A DNA stretch of 64,000 bases from Hoeflea_A sp039025395. GTDB taxonomy: Bacteria > Pseudomonadota > Alphaproteobacteria > Rhizobiales > Rhizobiaceae. Where the stretch lies: NCBI GenBank assembly GCA_039025395.1, contig JBCCOK010000006.1, forward strand, positions 54,744 through 118,743, read 5' to 3'. Of this stretch, positions 7,954-16,832 are shown one piece after another. The notes beneath the pieces were generated by a model that saw nothing but the letters and a program-made list of their open reading frames with translations, was not told the origin of the DNA and did not search any database. A program made the translations under genes and the position numbers. Numbering within the stretch: position 1 is the stretch's first letter; the number at the start of each line of letters is the position of its first letter.

Positions 7954-10900
7954 AGGACCCTTCCCCGGACTGTATGTTGTAAAGCTCGGCATAACGGCCA
8001 TTGGCCGCGACCAGTGTGTCGTGATCGCCCATTTCGACGATCTCGCCCTTCTCCAGCGTGTAGATCGCATCCGAATTGCGGACCGCCGATAACCTGTGAG
8101 CAACGATGATCACGGTCCTGCCTTCGCAGATCCGCCGCATGTTGCGCTGGATGATCTCCTCGGATTCGTAGTCGAGCGCACTGGTCGCTTCGTCAAAGAT
8201 GAGGATTTGCGGATCGGTGACCAGAGCCCGTGCAATCGCGATGCGCTGACGCTGACCGCCCGACAGGGTCGAACCGCGCTCCCCGACCATCGTGTCATAG
8301 CCTTCAGGCAGCGCGCAGATGAACTCGTGGGCACCCGCAAGCGTTGCCGCCTCGGTGATCCTGTCCAGCCCAATGGTCGGGTTTGACATGGCGATATTGT
8401 CCGCGATCGACCGGTTGAAGAGAACGTTTTCCTGCAGCACAACACCCAGTTGACGGCGCAGCCATGCGGTGTCGACATTGGCGAGATCCGTGCCGTCAAC
8501 GAGGACCCTGCCGCTCTGCGGCACATACATGCGCTGGACAAGCTTGGCGAGCGTCGATTTGCCGGACCCGGAAGACCCCACCAGCCCGACAACCTCGCCT
8601 GGCGAAATCGTAAGGTTGATGCCGCGCAGAACTTCCGATGCATCCGGGCGGTAGCGGAAAGTGACGCTCTCGAATCGGATTTCGCCGCGCAGCCGCCCGA
8701 GTGTCGCACGCGCGGCACTGTGGCCGGATTCGGCTGGCATATTCAGGATATCGCCCAGCCGCGCGACCGAAATGCGGGCCTGCTGGAACTCGTTCCACAA
8801 TTGCGAGATCCGCAAGATCGGCGCCGTCACCCGGCCGGCGAGCATGTTGAATGCAACGAGCTGACCCACCGTCAGATCGCCACTGATGGCAAGTTTGGCA
8901 CCGATGAACAGTGTGAGCGCCGAGGTGATCTTGCTGATCAGCTGGGTGGCCTGACTTGCGAAATTGCCGAGATTGGACGTCTTGAAACTCGAACTCACAT
9001 AGTTGGCGAGCAGTTCCTCCCAGCGCTTCTGCATTTGCGGCTCAATGGAAAGGGCCTTGATCGTCTCCGCGGCGGTAACGCCCTCAACAAGGAATGCCTG
9101 CTTTTCAGCACCTTTTTGAAAGTTGTCTTCAACCCTCCGTCGCAGCACCGGCGTGATGAAGATCGCGAGAAGAACATAGAACGGAATGGAGGCGAGCACG
9201 ATCAGCGTCAGTGTCGGGCTGAACAGCCACATCACGGCGAAAAACACGAACGTAAATGATACGTCGATCAGGAGGGTCAAGGCCGAGCCGGTGATGAAAT
9301 TGCGGATGTTTTCAAGCTCGCGCACACGCGCCACGGTCTGGCCGACCTGGCGGTTCTCGAAATAGCTGATCGGAAGCGCCGACAGGTGGTCGAACAATCT
9401 CGCGCCAAGCTCCACATCCACCCGGTTCGTGGTGTGCGAGAAGAGATAGGTTCTCAAGTAACCGAGCAGGGCCTCGAAAACGGCAACGCAAATGAAGGCA
9501 AAGATCAGCACTTCCAGCGTCGTCAGGCTCTGGTGCACCAGCACCTTGTCGATGACGACCTGAAACAGGATCGGTATCATCAATCCGAAACACTGAATAA
9601 AGAAAGACGCCACCAGGACTTCGCCAAACAGCCCGCGATATTTGAGAAAAGCCGGCACGAACCAGGAGATGTCGAAGGTTGACCCCTTGCCGAACATCCG
9701 CGCCCGCGATGTGATCATCGCAACCCGCCCGTTCCAGTCCTTGAGCAACTCCGGCAGGTCATCCACCGCGAACACGATGGTGTCGGTGCCTTCGCCGCCG
9801 CTGACGGTGTCTGCCCCACCCTTGTAGCTGTAGCTATAGAAGTCGCCCGATCCGCTGCCGACAAACACATCGGCTTGATCGGTGCTGATAATATGGTTGA
9901 TGTTGGCCAGCTTGTCCTCGGCGCCAAAGGTATCGAAAGCTGTGCCTGCCGCAAGATCGACAGAAATGCCGTTGGTTCCGCTCTCCGCCGAATAATCGAC
10001 GGTTTCGAACAACTCCATTTGCTCTGCGTCGCCGAGACCATCGAATATGTCTGCGCCAGCACCACCGACGAAGTAATCGTATCCTGCCAAGCCGATCAGC
10101 ACGTTGACCCCGGCAACACCATCGCTGTAAATCCAGTCGTCCCCGGCACCTCCCACAAAAATATCGGCGCCGTCGTTGCCGACCAGCGTATCCGCACCAT
10201 CACCGCCAAAGAAATATGATCCAAAATCGCCTTGCCCCTCGAGGCGTTCGCCCACGTCGCTCCCGACAAGCACCTCGCCTTCGCCGGCATGCGCAACGAC
10301 AAGATCGCTCCCGTCTCCAGCGGCATAGTGGATTGTTGCGCCAGTTTGTTGCAACGAGCCCAGATCAGAAGCGATGTTCTGCGACAGTCCGTTTGGATTG
10401 AAAGTGGACACTTTAGACAAATCTACAATTTGCCGACCCAAGGTGCCTTGACTTGAGGGCGTCAGTGGTCCGGAAACCCCGTATCCGAGAAGGTCAGCCA
10501 GCGCCAGCAGGGAAGCGCCGAGCTTGCTGCTGTCGACAACGGCGCTGCTGGCCCAGCTCTCGATCTGTGCCTGGCGCTCGGCATCATCGAGCACGTCGCC
10601 CGCGTGATCGTATGCTTCGCGGGCGGCTAGATCCACGCCCTCCCAAACATCCGATGACGGCTGCAGGTTGACTGCGCTCGATCCCATATTCATGGTGCCG
10701 GCGAAAGGTGTATTGGAAACTTCGTAAAGTGTTGTTCCGCGGATCAAATAGTCGACGCTCAGATTGTTCACCGTTGAGCCTGATGCATCGGTGCTGTTCA
10801 GCAATTCGACCGTAACATTGCTGGGCGAAATGGGTGATGCGGATCCGAACCACACGGTCTGATAGGTCGACGCGGACCCATCGGATAACGGATCTGCCCA

Positions 10901-13255
10901 TTCGACAAAACCATGCCCGACGATTTCACCACTGACTTTGACGACATATTCGGGAAGGTCAGCGCCCGAGGTCCTGAGGCCGCCGATCCGGATGCCCATA
11001 TAGTCCATGTTCAGGGTCTGAGCGGGTGGCGCATTTCCCGTGCTGTCAGTATCCAGAGCCCGCGTACCTGTAATTTCCATAGCCTCGGTGGGCGACGCCA
11101 TATAGTCGTAGCGAATTCCGACGTGGTCGACCTCCATAAGGAAAAGCCGGCCACCCGTCGTCGATTCGATTTCGATCGATGAAAGATCAGCACCGGAAGG
11201 CAGTGTCACGGCGAAATCGTGCCACGTCCAATCGAAATAAACCCAACCTTCGGGCGACGAAGAGGCATTCTGCTGAGCTACGCCAACACCGTTGAAAGTG
11301 TCTTCGGCCAATACTTGGCCTTCCACAAGGATCCGGTAGCCGGGGTTTTCGTTAGTTTGACCGTTGAGACCAAACACTCTGAATCGGCTCTGGACAGGAT
11401 GTTCATCGGACCCGGGATCAGCCCTCAATTCAGGGTCTATTTGCGCCCAAATGTTCGCCAATTTTGCGGCATCGACATCGATGTTCCGTGCATTGAGGAA
11501 TTCGAAGGTCTGAATAAGGCCATTCGCAACCTCGGCCGCTTTCCCGGAATCGCCGTCGATGGGTGAGATTCCCAGCGCCTGCAAGGCATCGCCTAGATCG
11601 GCTCCCGTGCGCTCGCCGAACCAGGCCAGGTCACGCCTGAACAGGTCCTTGTAGTAATCCTCGCGGCTCTGCTCGAAACCCTCTGTGCTTATTAAACCCT
11701 CGACAAGTTCCGAATATTGAGCCGGACTGGCATCTCCCCTGGCGACCATCGCGTCATAGACGTCCTGATCCATCGCCGATAAAGCGGAATCGTTCTGGAA
11801 CCAGTTTTGTATCGATTCAGGCTGGCCAGCATTCTCAAAATACAATTGCTCGCCGATCAGCAAATACTCATAGGCATAATCCGGCAGCTTGCTCAAAGCC
11901 GTTTCCAGGATGACATCGGGCGACAGGAATATATCGCCAATCGCCTCGAGCATCGACGAAACGACCGCAAAGTTGCCGTTGCCGCTTCCGAACATTTGGT
12001 TATAGACCTGAGAATCGGTGTAGACCGCGTGACTTCTATTATCGAAGAACGCCATCGTCGATCGGGCCCACTGCATCAATTCCCCGGAAACAACGTGCCC
12101 GGAACTGCTGGTATAGTTGTGGTATTTACCGTAGGCATCCTCGAAGATCGCCTGCCCGGCGTCCCGCGTGAGGAATGAAATCGCGAAGAGATCAGCACCA
12201 TAGGCAGTCTGTTCCTCTATGTAGAGGCTGCGATCCGTGTAAAAGCGATAAAAGTCGTCAACGCCTGTTTGGGTTGTGTACGTTTTCGAGTCAGTCTTCC
12301 AAGGGAGTTTATTGCCGTAGCGTTTTCTTTCACGAATGTCGTAGGTTTGGGCTTCATAGCCGGCATAATAACCGTCGATCGACCACGATTCGAGACGGCG
12401 GATATTGTTTCCGTCAAACTCAGACCCGAAGAGCAAAGTCTCCAGTTGAACAGCCCGCGCCCCGTCGATCCCGTATTCATCGATCGACATCCAGGTGTTT
12501 TCAAGGTTGGAAAGCACACCGTCCCTGTCCGTGCGCGTCCAAAGACCTCCGGAGAAATACGACGTATGATTGTCCCTGATCCAGCCGCCCGAACCGGTGA
12601 AATCCGCCTCCCAATAGGTCTCTTCGTGTTTCGTATAGTTATTGAAGATTATAGACTGCACGTTGAATGTATTCGCAGTAGTCTGCTGCAGCGCATCGAA
12701 ATCGCCGGTCACGATATGCGTTCTGACGTCCATTATGAGGTCGGCACCGGCTTCACCGATTCCGCCCAGGATCGATCCTATGCCTCCGAAGAAATCGCCG
12801 ATAACCGAAATGGTGTCGCCAACCGCGCTGATCGCATTGGCCACACCCTGAACGGCGGCACCCCACAGAACGCTGTACAAATCCATGGGTTTTCCGGGCG
12901 CTGTGTGCACCGTATCGTTGAGGGTAATGGTGACGGTGCCACCTGCGCCGGTGAAGTTCACATCGCCTGACCCGGACTTCTTGATCGTCACGGCACCAGC
13001 CGCACCGACGAAGTCGAGATCGCCGGTCGTGTCAAAAACATCGAGGACCGCGGCGCCTCCCGTCACCTTGTCGTCGCCCGAGCCCGTATAGATATCGATA
13101 GAGAAAGCCGCCGCGAAGATGTCGTCGTCACCGGCACCCGCATCCACTGTGCCTGCCAGGCCGACCGCCGTTATCTTTTCGTCCTGATCGTTGCCTTCGT
13201 AATAACCGGTACCGACGAACATCGCGATTTCTTCGTGACGGACAACCTGGTTCAT
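7940..13255 (-). CDS. RTX-type cargo protein fused in frame to an HlyB-type type I secretion ABC exporter
   Basis: A single 1771-codon frame. ATG 13255 is preceded by AGAGAG at suitable spacing. Residues 1 to about 1165 resemble an RTX cargo: N-terminal Gly/Asp-rich repeats (VDAGAGDDDIF, YTGSGDDKVTGG), a long unknown middle, two tandem carbohydrate-binding-like beta modules (about 620-840), then calcium-binding nonapeptides (FGGDGADTLVGNDGADIFV, about 1000-1075; GGADTVSGGEGTDTIVF, about 1150). From about residue 1168 it becomes an exporter: LPELLKDWNGRVAMITSRA matches the tail of the HlyB peptidase-like domain. TMDs follow (SWFVPAFLKYRG, LPISYFENRQVGQTVARV), then Walker A GSSGSGKST (about 1560), LSGGQRQRIAIARAL (about 1663), Walker B ILIFDEATSALD, and H-loop AHRLS. 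Most of the peptidase-like domain and the usual free cargo C-terminus are missing. This is either a natural fusion, a deletion between adjacent cargo and exporter genes, or an assembly deletion. Confidence 0.85.
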   Translation of the reverse strand: MNQVVRHEEIAMFVGTGYYEGNDQDEKITAVGLAGTVDAGAGDDDIFAAAFSIDIYTGSGDDKVTGGAAVLDVFDTTGDLDFVGAAGAVTIKKSGSGDVNFTGAGGTVTITLNDTVHTAPGKPMDLYSVLWGAAVQGVANAISAVGDTISVIGDFFGGIGSILGGIGEAGADLIMDVRTHIVTGDFDALQQTTANTFNVQSIIFNNYTKHEETYWEADFTGSGGWIRDNHTSYFSGGLWTRTDRDGVLSNLENTWMSIDEYGIDGARAVQLETLLFGSEFDGNNIRRLESWSIDGYYAGYEAQTYDIRERKRYGNKLPWKTDSKTYTTQTGVDDFYRFYTDRSLYIEEQTAYGADLFAISFLTRDAGQAIFEDAYGKYHNYTSSSGHVVSGELMQWARSTMAFFDNRSHAVYTDSQVYNQMFGSGNGNFAVVSSMLEAIGDIFLSPDVILETALSKLPDYAYEYLLIGEQLYFENAGQPESIQNWFQNDSALSAMDQDVYDAMVARGDASPAQYSELVEGLISTEGFEQSREDYYKDLFRRDLAWFGERTGADLGDALQALGISPIDGDSGKAAEVANGLIQTFEFLNARNIDVDAAKLANIWAQIDPELRADPGSDEHPVQSRFRVFGLNGQTNENPGYRILVEGQVLAEDTFNGVGVAQQNASSSPEGWVYFDWTWHDFAVTLPSGADLSSIEIESTTGGRLFLMEVDHVGIRYDYMASPTEAMEITGTRALDTDSTGNAPPAQTLNMDYMGIRIGGLRTSGADLPEYVVKVSGEIVGHGFVEWADPLSDGSASTYQTVWFGSASPISPSNVTVELLNSTDASGSTVNNLSVDYLIRGTTLYEVSNTPFAGTMNMGSSAVNLQPSSDVWEGVDLAAREAYDHAGDVLDDAERQAQIESWASSAVVDSSKLGASLLALADLLGYGVSGPLTPSSQGTLGRQIVDLSKVSTFNPNGLSQNIASDLGSLQQTGATIHYAAGDGSDLVVAHAGEGEVLVGSDVGERLEGQGDFGSYFFGGDGADTLVGNDGADIFVGGAGDDWIYSDGVAGVNVLIGLAGYDYFVGGAGADIFDGLGDAEQMELFETVDYSAESGTNGISVDLAAGTAFDTFGAEDKLANINHIISTDQADVFVGSGSGDFYSYSYKGGADTVSGGEGTDTIVFAVDDLPELLKDWNGRVAMITSRARMFGKGSTFDISWFVPAFLKYRGLFGEVLVASFFIQCFGLMIPILFQVVIDKVLVHQSLTTLEVLIFAFICVAVFEALLGYLRTYLFSHTTNRVDVELGARLFDHLSALPISYFENRQVGQTVARVRELENIRNFITGSALTLLIDVSFTFVFFAVMWLFSPTLTLIVLASIPFYVLLAIFITPVLRRRVEDNFQKGAEKQAFLVEGVTAAETIKALSIEPQMQKRWEELLANYVSSSFKTSNLGNFASQATQLISKITSALTLFIGAKLAISGDLTVGQLVAFNMLAGRVTAPILRISQLWNEFQQARISVARLGDILNMPAESGHSAARATLGRLRGEIRFESVTFRYRPDASEVLRGINLTISPGEVVGLVGSSGSGKSTLAKLVQRMYVPQSGRVLVDGTDLANVDTAWLRRQLGVVLQENVLFNRSIADNIAMSNPTIGLDRITEAATLAGAHEFICALPEGYDTMVGERGSTLSGGQRQRIAIARALVTDPQILIFDEATSALDYESEEIIQRNMRRICEGRTVIIVAHRLSAVRNSDAIYTLEKGEIVEMGDHDTLVAANGRYAELYNIQSGEGSFARG
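10033..10270 (-). repeat. RTX calcium-binding nonapeptide repeats within the fusion protein
   Basis: Codes for several Gly/Asp-rich nonapeptides of the GGxGxDxLx type, for example GGDGADTLVG, NDGADIFVG, GAGDDWIYS and GGAGADIFDG. They wind into a calcium-loaded beta roll outside the cell in secreted RTX proteins. The array is short, about six units, with a further pair at about 9770-9840 just before the exporter portion. Confidence 0.75.
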
Positions 13256-13365
13256 GGCGGTAATCTCTCTTTCTGGCAGTCTCGACAAGGAGGCAATGCA
13301 AGCCTCAGGGCTCGCTTCGCGGACCTTGGTGGTGCGTCAGCGTTGATAAATTCAACGCTGGAATG

Positions 13366-13728
13366 TCACTCGGCGGCGACCGGCTTTGCTTTCGATTTCT
13401 CTTTTCCGTCTTCCCCGTCTTCGTTCGACTGGGGATCGGTCGACAGGAAACCGGAAATGTCGACACCCGGCGGCAGTGATCCGGAATCCTGCGCACTCTG
13501 CAGCATCTTCTGCATGCGCTCGTCACCGATGAAATTGTTGATGACCGACATGGCATAGAGGAAGCCCGGCAGAGGCATCGCCACGCAATTTGCCAGTTCT
13601 GGCTGCACCTTCGACGGCTCGATGCCTTGCGACAGAAGTGAAGGATCCTGAGATACGAAATAGAGACGAACAACGCCGTTGTTCATCTGAACGGCACCGA
13701 GCGTGTCTACATATTCTACATTTTTCAT
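13366..13728 (-). CDS. Small conserved-looking protein preceding the RTX-exporter gene
   Basis: 120 residues starting MKNVEYVDTLGAVQMNNGVV. The ATG at 13728 follows AAGGTGGGA at proper spacing; the frame open to 13851 has no signal there. There is no signal peptide or strong membrane segment. The first half is beta-rich (VVRLYFVSQDP), the middle is helical (MPLPGFLYAMSVINNFIGDERMQ) and the tail is acidic/basic and disordered (EDGEDGKEKSKAKPVAAE). It is the first gene of the leftward secretion operon, 110 bases before the fusion gene, so it may be an accessory factor, chaperone or regulator of the exported RTX protein. I do not recognise the family. Confidence 0.7.
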   Translation of the reverse strand: MKNVEYVDTLGAVQMNNGVVRLYFVSQDPSLLSQGIEPSKVQPELANCVAMPLPGFLYAMSVINNFIGDERMQKMLQSAQDSGSLPPGVDISGFLSTDPQSNEDGEDGKEKSKAKPVAAE

Positions 13729-13948
13729 TGCAATTCCCACCTTGGAAATAGATTGCGTGATCATTCGAACCGCCAATGATCGACAAATCGGTGCGGGAAT
13801 AAAGCGGCGAGGTATGTCTGATTGCGACAAACTTAATACATTATTTACCACTTAAGGTTGTGAATTCGGCGGTGTATCGAATGCTTGGGCGGCCGATTGC
13901 CCTCGCGAAAATGCCTTCAGCGCGTCGACCTTGGACACTGGTCGCGGT

Positions 13949-15079
13949 CTAAGCAGTTCCGGTTTTGGGCGCGCGTTCTATCGACGGGCTGATGGCGAAT
14001 TCTCTCTGGTATTCACGGGTCAGGTGCGATGCGCCGCTGAAACCTGTTCGATAGGCGATTTCCTTGAGCAACAGATCAGTTCCTTGCACCAGAGCGCGCG
14101 CTTTCCCCAGTCTGATAAACCGCAACATTTGAGCCGGAGACTTTCCGGTAACGCGCTTGAATCTGCGTTCCAGCTGCCGCCGCCCGGTGCCTACCTCGTC
14201 CGCCAGTACATTGACATCGATCGGTTCGCTAAACCTGTAGAGCATGATCACAAGGGCTGAAGTTACCATCGGATCGACTTGCAATGCGCGCAAAGGCAAC
14301 TCTGTTGCGTGCGGAACGGACTTGAGAGTCTCCATCTGGCGCTCAGCCAGAAAACAAATGGCGTCATGTTCGTTACCGCCGGTCTGCAGTAAGTCCGCAA
14401 CCGCGATATGCAAGCCTTTGTCTGTTGCAACTGTCATGTATCGGCCGGAAGCTGCATATTCCTCGTCAGTCAGGAAGTTCACCTTCGGAAATCGCTCATG
14501 AGCTTCATCGTACAGCCAGGGCGGAGTTGCTGCATTGTGGCCGTCCAGCATGCCCGTCCGGGCGAGCAATTCGATGGCCGAGCCGGTTACGACGATGCGG
14601 CACGAGCTGCTCAACATTGAAATTTTTTCCAATGATGCCGTCGCTCCTTCCAGTTTGTCTGGCGCGCCGGGCCCACCGACGACGAAAAGCACATCAAGGC
14701 CATCGAGATCATGCAGAACACGATCGGCAACGACCTTCAATCCGCTATTGGCAATCCAGCGCCCGGGCCTGTCGCCAACATAGGACCATTCAAAAATCGG
14801 CTGCGAGCGGGTTCCCAAAAGCGTGTTTGCAGACTTGAAAAGATGGATAAGCTCGCTCAGGCTGCGGGCGGAAAAACCGTCATCGAGCAGTAGACCGACT
14901 TCAATAACGCGACTATTTTCAGTGCCCGCCGAATCCTCGGAAAGACCAATGGCATGTTCCCTGGCAGACGGTGGACACGATAACGGTGGAGAAGAGATAC
15001 TTTCGCCGACCTGTTGATTTTTTCCGTCCCCTATATGCTGGCGTATGCCGCGTTTTGGGAAAGTATGTTCTGTTTTCAT
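13949..15079 (-). CDS. GlxA-family AraC-type transcriptional regulator
   Basis: About 376 residues. The N-terminal half (from RVIEVGLLLDDGFSARSLSE to LLQTGG) is a DJ-1/PfpI-like amidotransferase fold (VLFVVGGPGAPDK, CRIVVTGSAIELLARTGML) used as a ligand-sensing domain. The C-terminal 100 residues carry two AraC helix-turn-helix motifs (VNVLADEVGTGRRQLERRFK; LLKEIAYRTGFSGASHLTRE). This is the GlxA arrangement found in regulators of amine and amino-acid catabolism. The start is uncertain: ATG 15079 has a poor ribosome-binding site, and an in-frame TTG lies two codons upstream. The gene lies upstream of, and in the same direction as, the secretion operon, separated by about 220 bases, so it could regulate it. 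That is inference. Confidence 0.85.
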   Translation of the reverse strand: MKTEHTFPKRGIRQHIGDGKNQQVGESISSPPLSCPPSAREHAIGLSEDSAGTENSRVIEVGLLLDDGFSARSLSELIHLFKSANTLLGTRSQPIFEWSYVGDRPGRWIANSGLKVVADRVLHDLDGLDVLFVVGGPGAPDKLEGATASLEKISMLSSSCRIVVTGSAIELLARTGMLDGHNAATPPWLYDEAHERFPKVNFLTDEEYAASGRYMTVATDKGLHIAVADLLQTGGNEHDAICFLAERQMETLKSVPHATELPLRALQVDPMVTSALVIMLYRFSEPIDVNVLADEVGTGRRQLERRFKRVTGKSPAQMLRFIRLGKARALVQGTDLLLKEIAYRTGFSGASHLTREYQREFAISPSIERAPKTGTA

Positions 15080-15897
15080 ACACAAAAAATTCGCACTGCA
15101 GACACTGGCATATCGCCAGCACCGAGACGGGAATGTTCCCTATTTTTTTTGAATTTTGTCTCGGGGCACGTTTCACCCCTTCATAAAAAACCGCACTCAA
15201 AAAGCTAGTGAGTATAAATGTTCCCCAATACCTCCTTTGCGGAAACGCGCCTAAACTGTCAGCAATAAACGTGGCGCTAACCAAACCGTAAAAATCTATG
15301 GACCCCCAACGGTCCCCTCGGTTTGCCTAGGTTATCCTGATCTAAGACAGCATTGAAAAATGATGCCTGTCAGGTCCGTGGTCCCGCCCCGAAAAGGTCG
15401 CAATTCCTTTGCTCCCTGTCAAGTTGTCGTTTTTGAATGAATCTATGTCGCAAAAAGCTGACGCTGTTGCGGAACGGTCTTGGCGATGATTGAACGGTTG
15501 CACTTGATTTGGCAATCGCAACAACGCCGGTTGATGTGCTGTTAGGTGGAGTGCTGGCTCAGGATACACCAAGACTAATCTGTTCAAGGAGCGAAATGCG
15601 AGAATTAGATACTTGGATTCTCGAAGGTACTCATCCAACTACCTTCAGACGGCCAAGGATTGCAAAACACAGCAACTGGAGAGGCGTCTGCATATCACAC
15701 GACTTGACCGCATTTGGCAGATTGCGCAGCGGTTGGCGTCCGGCGGCATCGCCACATCAAAGTGACCCGGTTGGCCAAACGAATCGGCCGCATCCGGCCG
15801 TCGGACAAGGACTGCGCGCCAGACGCCGCGTCGATTGACCGGGTTTGTCTGTGACGCCTCAAGCTGATACGCCATAGATTGTTATCCGGATGAGCAA
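15080..15897. other. Intergenic region without a recognisable gene
   Basis: About 820 bases between the leftward GlxA-like regulator and the rightward pyruvyl transferase. The left part (about 15010-15350) is AT-richer than its surroundings and is likely to hold the regulator promoter. The short frames on both strands have unnatural composition and no convincing ribosome-binding sites. I see no tRNA, terminator or repeat of note. Confidence 0.4.
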
Positions 15898-16815
15898 ATG
15901 ACCGAATCTGCGCGGCAATGTCTGCGACGAAGTATTGGCGAGACGATCAGCGATGGGCCTTATGCGATCATCGATTTTCCGAATTATGCCAATCCAGGCG
16001 ACTCCGCGATATGGGTCGGTGCGCGTCAACTGCTTGAGACCCTTTTCCAACGTCCGCCATCCTATGTTTCGACCTTCCGGCATTTCAACACCGGGCAATG
16101 TCGCATGCGGACGGCAGGCGGCACGGTCTTTTTCCTTGGCGGGGGAAACTTCGGATCTCTTTACGGTAAGCACCACCAAACACGTCTGAATGTTCTAAAG
16201 CAGCTTGCCGACATGAAGATCGTGCTTTTGCCTCTGAGTGTCGCGGAGGATACGACCAGCCACACCAACAGCGCATTTGTTTCCGATACCCGGGCAGCAC
16301 TTGATGGCTGCCGGAATCTGAAAATCTTTGTCCGCGAAAAGGTCAGCCGCGCCAGATTTAAGGAGGACTATGGTTTCGATTCAACCCTGTGCCCCGACAC
16401 CGCGCATTGGTGCAGTTTGCCGAATGTTCGTTCGACCATGACTGCAATCGGATTGCTTCGCCGTGACGGTGAGGCCCTGAAAGCGTCCATGGGCAAAGAC
16501 TTGCCAATTGACGCGACATTCGACTGGTCCGACATAAAATCCATCAAATACCTCAACAGGATAGGCAAGGCATCGCCACTGCTTCTACAGCAGAGCCTGC
16601 GCCTTTGGGCATTCGACTTTTTTGCTGAAAGGAAGACCTGGGCCGCTTCAAGATGGCTTGGCCGCGGCGATCAAGTCCTGACAGACCGGTTGCACGGCGT
16701 TATTTTGGCATCAATGATGAATCGGAAGGTCACCGCAGCGGACAACAGGACGGGCAAGGTCGCTTCATATGTCGAAACATGGGCGAAGCTTCTTCCGCGC
16801 GTCTCTCTGCAGTAA
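15898..16815 (+). CDS. Polysaccharide pyruvyl transferase family protein
   Basis: 305 residues. The family (PF04230) adds pyruvate ketals from phosphoenolpyruvate to sugars of exopolysaccharides or cell-wall polymers. Diagnostic features: IIDFPNYANPGDSAIWVGA near residue 25, FFLGGGNFGSLYGKHHQTR near 80, VREKVSRARFKEDYG, CPDTAHWC, and the C-terminal QVLTDRLHGVILASMMNRK with the conserved Arg-Leu-His-Gly followed by DNRTGKVASYVETW. Soluble and cytoplasmic. The ATG follows a GGATGAG stretch. First gene of the mixed-orientation surface-product island, convergent with the GT25 gene, which begins its 3' end 17 bases after this stop. Confidence 0.88.
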   Translation: MTESARQCLRRSIGETISDGPYAIIDFPNYANPGDSAIWVGARQLLETLFQRPPSYVSTFRHFNTGQCRMRTAGGTVFFLGGGNFGSLYGKHHQTRLNVLKQLADMKIVLLPLSVAEDTTSHTNSAFVSDTRAALDGCRNLKIFVREKVSRARFKEDYGFDSTLCPDTAHWCSLPNVRSTMTAIGLLRRDGEALKASMGKDLPIDATFDWSDIKSIKYLNRIGKASPLLLQQSLRLWAFDFFAERKTWAASRWLGRGDQVLTDRLHGVILASMMNRKVTAADNRTGKVASYVETWAKLLPRVSLQ

Positions 16816-16832
16816 CGCGCCGCCAAACACTG

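Noticed and set aside
8469..9827. Several plus-strand frames opposite the exporter part of the fusion protein
   Set aside because: Antisense to a conserved ABC exporter; compositional shadows.
15342..15875. Small frames between the GlxA-like gene and the pyruvyl transferase
   Set aside because: No ribosome-binding sites, no recognisable product and overlapping frames on both strands.
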